A stretch of DNA of 8,550 bases from contig JAUIAA010000080.1 of the NCBI GenBank assembly GCA_030425715.1, positions 1 through 8,550 of the forward strand, read 5' to 3'. Shown here piece after piece: positions 4,911-8,550 of this stretch. Origin of the DNA: Bacteroidia bacterium. GTDB lineage: Bacteria > Bacteroidota > Bacteroidia > Flavobacteriales > Flavobacteriaceae. A program made the position numbers and the translations under genes. The notes below the pieces were generated by a model. The model was not told the origin of the DNA and made no database searches. It was given only the letters and a program-made list of their open reading frames with translations. Numbering within the stretch: position 1 is the first letter of the stretch; each line of letters begins with the position of its first letter.

Positions 4911-7043
4911 ATGAAAAAAATAGTTTATTTTATGAAAAGAAGATACAAAATAATATTACCGTTACTTATTGTAGCGAGCATATTGTTTGGCTTTCAAAAA
5001 GCAAATAATCCAGATCCAGAAAAAGACAAAATTTTAATTGGTTTAATTCGATATGCCTTGACCAAAGGGCATTATGAACCACATCAAATTAACGATGAGT
5101 TTTCTGCAAATGTTTTTGATGAATTTATTGATGCCTTAGATCCTTACCGAAGGTTTTTCATGCAAAGTGATATTGATGAATTTTTACAATATAAGTATCT
5201 AATTGACGATCAAATAAAAAGTGAAGACCTTACTTTTTATAAAGTAGTTTATGCCAGATTTCAACAGCGTTTAAAAGAATCAGAAAAATATTATACTGAG
5301 GTTTTACAAACACCATTTGATTTTGATAAGGATGAAAGTTATAGCGTGGATTATGACAATAAATCCTTTGCTAAAACCAAGGCAGAATTAATAAGAAATT
5401 GGCGCTTACAATTAAAAGTAAGTACTTTATCTCGTTTACACGATAAAATTGAAGTAGAATATGCACAAATAAATGAGGGAACATTAAATGCTCCTACACC
5501 TTTTGTAACGGTAGAAAAACAATCTAGAAAATCTACCCAAAAAAGTTTAGACGATTTGTATAATTTGATGGCAGAATTAGACGATACCGATTGGTTCTCT
5601 GTGTACATCAATACCATAACGTTACAATTCGACCCACATACCAATTATTTTGCACCTAAAGACAAAAAACGTTTTGACATTAGTATGGCTGGAAAGCTAG
5701 AAGGAATTGGTGCAAGATTGCGTAAAAAAGAGGATTTTACTACTGTAGAAGAGCTAATTTCTGGCGGACCAGCATGGATGGGTGGTGAATTGGAAGTTGG
5801 GGATGCTATTTTAAAAGTAGCACAAGGCGATGGTGAACCTGTAGATATTATTGGTATGCGTATTGATGATGCCATTGAATATATCAAAGGAAAAAAAGGT
5901 ACCGAAGTTAAACTAACGGTATTAAAAATTGATGGCTCGGTAAAAGTAATTTCTATTGTTCGAGATATAGTAGAATTAGAAGAAACCTTTGCAAAATCGA
6001 GTACGGTTAAAGTAAATAATAGAAAATTTGGAATAATCAATCTGCCAAAGTTTTATATAGATTTTAACGAAGCCAACTACCGTAATTCCGCTACCGATAT
6101 GGAGCAAGAAATTATGCGTTTAAAAGAAGATAATGTAGAAGGCCTATTGATTGATTTAAGAAATAATGGAGGAGGCTCATTAAAAACGGCCATTGAAATT
6201 GCAGGTTTATTTATTGAAAAAGGACCTGTAGTTCAAGTAAAATATAGAGGCGAAGATCCAAATGTACGCTCGGATAAAAACAAAAAAATTCAATGGGATG
6301 GCCCATTGGTAGTTTTAGTAAACGAATTATCTGCATCTGCTTCCGAAATTTTTGCTGCAGCAATGCAAGATTACAATAGAGCTGTTATTATTGGTAGTAA
6401 ACAATCGTTTGGTAAAGGAACCGTGCAAAATGTATTGCCATTAAACAATTATTTTAATTATCCTAAAGATTTGGGTGCTTTAAAAATGACCATTCAAAAA
6501 TTCTATAGAATTAACGGCGGATCTACCCAATTAAAAGGAGTGGAAAGTGATATTGCTATGCCAGATCGATATACTTATTTAGATATTGGTGAAAGAGATG
6601 AGCAAAATCCGTTGGCTTGGGATAAAATTGAACCTGCAGAATACACACCATTTAACGCTTATGCAAACTTTAATGAGGTGGTAAACAACAGTAAAAAAAG
6701 AATTGCGGCAAATCCTCAATTTATGTTAATTGATAAAAATGCCAAATGGCTAAAAGAAGGTAGAGATAATAATATTGTTAACTTAAATTATCGCAAATAC
6801 AAAGAAGAAATTGACCAACGCAAACTAGAAGGAGAACAGTTTGACGCTATTTCAAAATACAATAATCATTTAGATTTTGAATCGCCTAGCTATGAATTAC
6901 CTTTAGCGGCAAAAGATTCTGTTTTTGCTAAAAAAAGAGCAACTTGGCATAAAAATCTTGGGAAAGATATTTATGTAGAAGAAGCTTTGGCAGTATTATC
7001 AGAATTAAAAATGAAAAAAAGCAACTTGTTGGTAAAAAACTAA
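4911..7043 (+). CDS. prc: Tail-specific carboxy-terminal processing protease Prc/Tsp (peptidase S41)
   Basis: A 710-residue periplasmic serine protease that degrades or trims envelope proteins from their C-terminus. The N-terminus (MKRRYKIILPLLIVASILFG after a first MKKIVYF) is a signal sequence or membrane anchor without a lipobox; the ATG at 4932 is an alternative start. Then follow a Tsp-type N-terminal helical domain (about 40-230), a PDZ domain (about 255-350, opening at GKLEGIGARL), and the S41 core with IDLRNNGGGS (414-423), the nucleophile S476 in SASASE and the general base K502 in FGKGTVQ. The C-terminal Tsp domain is recognised by GERDEQNPLAWDKI, like E. coli Prc. The Ser-Lys distance is 26 residues against 25 in E. 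coli, due to GSKQSFGKG in place of GEPTFGKG. All catalytic residues are kept. It is transcribed singly, with a terminator right behind. Confidence 0.96.
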   Translation: MKKIVYFMKRRYKIILPLLIVASILFGFQKANNPDPEKDKILIGLIRYALTKGHYEPHQINDEFSANVFDEFIDALDPYRRFFMQSDIDEFLQYKYLIDDQIKSEDLTFYKVVYARFQQRLKESEKYYTEVLQTPFDFDKDESYSVDYDNKSFAKTKAELIRNWRLQLKVSTLSRLHDKIEVEYAQINEGTLNAPTPFVTVEKQSRKSTQKSLDDLYNLMAELDDTDWFSVYINTITLQFDPHTNYFAPKDKKRFDISMAGKLEGIGARLRKKEDFTTVEELISGGPAWMGGELEVGDAILKVAQGDGEPVDIIGMRIDDAIEYIKGKKGTEVKLTVLKIDGSVKVISIVRDIVELEETFAKSSTVKVNNRKFGIINLPKFYIDFNEANYRNSATDMEQEIMRLKEDNVEGLLIDLRNNGGGSLKTAIEIAGLFIEKGPVVQVKYRGEDPNVRSDKNKKIQWDGPLVVLVNELSASASEIFAAAMQDYNRAVIIGSKQSFGKGTVQNVLPLNNYFNYPKDLGALKMTIQKFYRINGGSTQLKGVESDIAMPDRYTYLDIGERDEQNPLAWDKIEPAEYTPFNAYANFNEVVNNSKKRIAANPQFMLIDKNAKWLKEGRDNNIVNLNYRKYKEEIDQRKLEGEQFDAISKYNNHLDFESPSYELPLAAKDSVFAKKRATWHKNLGKDIYVEEALAVLSELKMKKSNLLVKN

Positions 7044-7064
7044 TATACAGCACATTATAAAAAT

Positions 7065-7104
7065 ATCCTTAGTAAAATATTTCGTTTTATTGAGGATTTT
7101 TTTT
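7065..7104 (+). terminator. Intrinsic terminator of prc
   Basis: Arms 7065-7077 and 7085-7097 pair over 13 positions if two G-U pairs are allowed, with a 7-base loop, and a run of eight T (7097-7104) follows directly. It begins 21 bases after the prc stop. This is a textbook Rho-independent terminator, though its stem is AT-rich. Confidence 0.8.
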
Positions 7105-7125
7105 ATCCGTTCTATTTTAAAAAAT

Positions 7126-7133
7126 TAACTTTG
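7126..7133 (+). promoter_or_regulatory. -7 promoter element for tilS
   Basis: TAACTTTG exactly matches the Bacteroidota -7 consensus TAnnTTTG and lies between the prc terminator and tilS. Transcription would start near 7139, leaving a leader of about 17 bases before the TTG start. No clear -33 TTTG is seen; the T-run of the terminator occupies that position. Confidence 0.6.
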
Positions 7134-7155
7134 CCCATTATTTAAGCAATCCATT

Positions 7156-8484
7156 TTGCAAACTATATTTCAACAGCATGTACAAGTCAATTTTCCTTTT
7201 TTAAAAAGGGCACGCTTACTTTTGGCAATTTCTGGAGGAATGGACAGTATGACTTTATTTTATTTAATAAAAAACTTAAACCCTAATATTGCACTTGCAC
7301 ATTGCAATTTTAAACTAAGGGGCAAAGATGCGGATGCAGATGAAAAATTTGTAATTTCTATCGCAAAAAAGAATAATATTCCCGTTTTCACCACTTCTTT
7401 TGAAACCGAAAAATATGCAAAAGCAAAGAGTATTTCTATTCAAATGGCAGCCCGTGAATTGCGCTACCAATGGTTTAGTACTTTGGCGGAACAGCATCAT
7501 TTTGATTATGTGTTAACTGCCCACCATGCAGATGATAATTTGGAGACTTTTTTAATCAACCTTACTCGAGGCACTGGTTTAGAGGGTTTAACAGGAATTC
7601 CATCGCAAAATGGTAAAATAATTCGGCCACTGTTGTCCTTTAGCAGAAAGGAAATAACTGATTTTGCAAAAGAACATCAACTGGATTGGCGCGAAGACCA
7701 ATCTAATGCTGAAACAAAATATCTTAGAAATAAAATTAGACACGATATTATTCCTTTATTAAAAAGCCTAAACCCCAACTTTAAAAATGCTTTCCAACAA
7801 ACTTTGTCCAATTTACAAGGTAGTCGAGATCTCATCCAAAACCATCTTTTAACTACCTTACCAAAGCTAAGTGAAAAGGAAGGTAATGTGCTTAAAATCA
7901 ATATTAAAAAGTTACAACAACTTAAAAATACAAAAACCTATTTGTACCATTTATTAAATCCTTACCAATTTACCGATTGGGATGAAATCTACCACTTATT
8001 AGAGGCGCAATCAGGAAAGCAAATATTTTCTAAAACGCATAAACTACTAAACAATAGAGGTTATTTATGGCTGGCAAAAATAGAGGATGACAAGGAAAGA
8101 GAAGAACGTATTGCAATTGAAAAAGGAGATACTTCCTTTAGCATAGGAAACTTATTTGTAAAAATTTCTTTTGAAAGGAAAGAAAATATTTCTTCTCATA
8201 TCAATAGCGCGCATTGTATTAGTATTGATAAAAACAAGTTACAGTTTCCATTAATAGTTAGAAAATGGAAAAATGGCGATTACTTTTATCCACTTGGCTT
8301 ACAGGGAAAAAAAAAGCTAAGTAAATTTTTAAAAGATGAAAAAATCTCTCTAATAGATAAAGAAAATATATACTTACTTTGTTCTCAACAAGATGTGGTT
8401 TGGGTAATTGGAAAAAGATTGGATGATCGATTTAAAATATCAGATACTACCAACGAAATCGTAAAATTTGAAATGCAAACATGA
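7156..8484 (+). CDS. tilS: tRNA(Ile)-lysidine synthetase TilS
   Basis: TilS joins lysine to C34 of the CAU-anticodon tRNA-Ile using ATP, so that it reads AUA and is charged with isoleucine; it is normally essential. The 442 residues match E. coli TilS (432). The PP-loop ATP-binding motif SGGMDS is at 26-31, followed by AHCNFKLRG (48-56), TAHHADDNLET (121-131), TRGTGLEGLTGI (137-148), IIRPLL (155-160) and KYLRNKIRHDIIPLL (188-202). The C-terminal TilS domain spans about 367-440 (VRKWKNGDYFYPLGLQGKKK). The start is a TTG at 7156: no in-frame ATG exists before the PP-loop, and it sits at a sensible distance from the -7 element at 7126-7133. Its stop overlaps the next gene by ATGA. Confidence 0.96.
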   Translation: MQTIFQQHVQVNFPFLKRARLLLAISGGMDSMTLFYLIKNLNPNIALAHCNFKLRGKDADADEKFVISIAKKNNIPVFTTSFETEKYAKAKSISIQMAARELRYQWFSTLAEQHHFDYVLTAHHADDNLETFLINLTRGTGLEGLTGIPSQNGKIIRPLLSFSRKEITDFAKEHQLDWREDQSNAETKYLRNKIRHDIIPLLKSLNPNFKNAFQQTLSNLQGSRDLIQNHLLTTLPKLSEKEGNVLKINIKKLQQLKNTKTYLYHLLNPYQFTDWDEIYHLLEAQSGKQIFSKTHKLLNNRGYLWLAKIEDDKEREERIAIEKGDTSFSIGNLFVKISFERKENISSHINSAHCISIDKNKLQFPLIVRKWKNGDYFYPLGLQGKKKLSKFLKDEKISLIDKENIYLLCSQQDVVWVIGKRLDDRFKISDTTNEIVKFEMQT

Positions 8485-8550
8485 AAAAATTATTAGTTTT
8501 ATTTTGCTTTTATGTAGTAAGCTTATCGGCTCAAAATACCCCTCCTGCAT
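8481..8550 (+). CDS. Start of an exported protein, cut by the window end
   Basis: The first 23 codons read MKKLLVLFCFYVVSLSAQ followed by NTPPA: a basic start, a hydrophobic core and a likely cleavage site at LSA|Q, i.e. a signal peptide for export. The ATG overlaps the tilS stop by four bases (ATGA, 8481-8484), so it is translationally coupled to tilS. The family cannot be told from the visible part. Confidence 0.7.
   Translation, partial: MKKLLVLFCFYVVSLSAQNTPPA

Noticed and set aside
5351..6040. Two long minus-strand open frames inside prc (5351-5644 and 5645-6040)
   Set aside because: They lie wholly antisense to the well-supported PDZ and N-terminal domains of Prc and have no recognisable motif; they are shadows of its codon use.
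7315..7901. Minus-strand open frames inside tilS (7315-7500, 7677-7901)
   Set aside because: They are antisense to conserved TilS motifs; low-complexity translations without protein-like features.

Overview
The window looks like a chromosomal segment of a Bacteroidota bacterium, most likely a member of the Flavobacteriaceae. It is AT-rich, the genes are preceded by A-rich leaders rather than strong Shine-Dalgarno sequences, promoter -7 elements of the Bacteroidota type (TAnnTTTG) can be seen, and the gene content and protein style (Bacteroidota-type Prc, SurE, LpxB, TilS, short outer-membrane barrels with '...AQ' signal-peptide ends) fit that group. Family and order are inferred from style, not from a database match.

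Layout. Positions 1-467 (+) hold the 3' end of a MATE-family multidrug exporter. A gap of about 100 bases follows, then a convergent minus-strand block runs from 4682 down to 570: surE, a small three-helix membrane protein, lpxB, two small outer-membrane beta-barrel proteins, a strong hairpin terminator, and a two-gene HepT/MntA-type toxin-antitoxin module. From a divergent control region (4683-4910) the plus strand carries prc (tail-specific protease), a clear intrinsic terminator, tilS (tRNA-Ile lysidine synthetase) under its own Bacteroidota-type promoter, and the first 23 codons of a secreted or exported protein that overlaps tilS.

How the genes work together. SurE, the small membrane protein and LpxB are tightly packed (ATGA overlap, then an 11-base gap) and read as one operon. 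LpxB makes the lipid A disaccharide, SurE is a nucleotidase. The two barrel proteins follow lpxB by a short gap and are joined to each other by another ATGA overlap, so an envelope-centred transcript ending at the hairpin 1297-1269 is likely. Prc, a periplasmic processing protease, is divergently transcribed from the same control region. The toxin-antitoxin pair lies behind the terminator, next to the MATE gene end, and is the only clearly accessory element.

Most of the window is ordinary housekeeping DNA. The parts worth a second look are the HepT/MntA module with a short repeated tail beside it, the probable one-base frameshift in the signal peptide of the first barrel protein, and the undescribed small membrane protein wedged between surE and lpxB. 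I saw no CRISPR array, rRNA, tRNA or insertion sequence, and I do not see a convincing wholly new multi-gene system.
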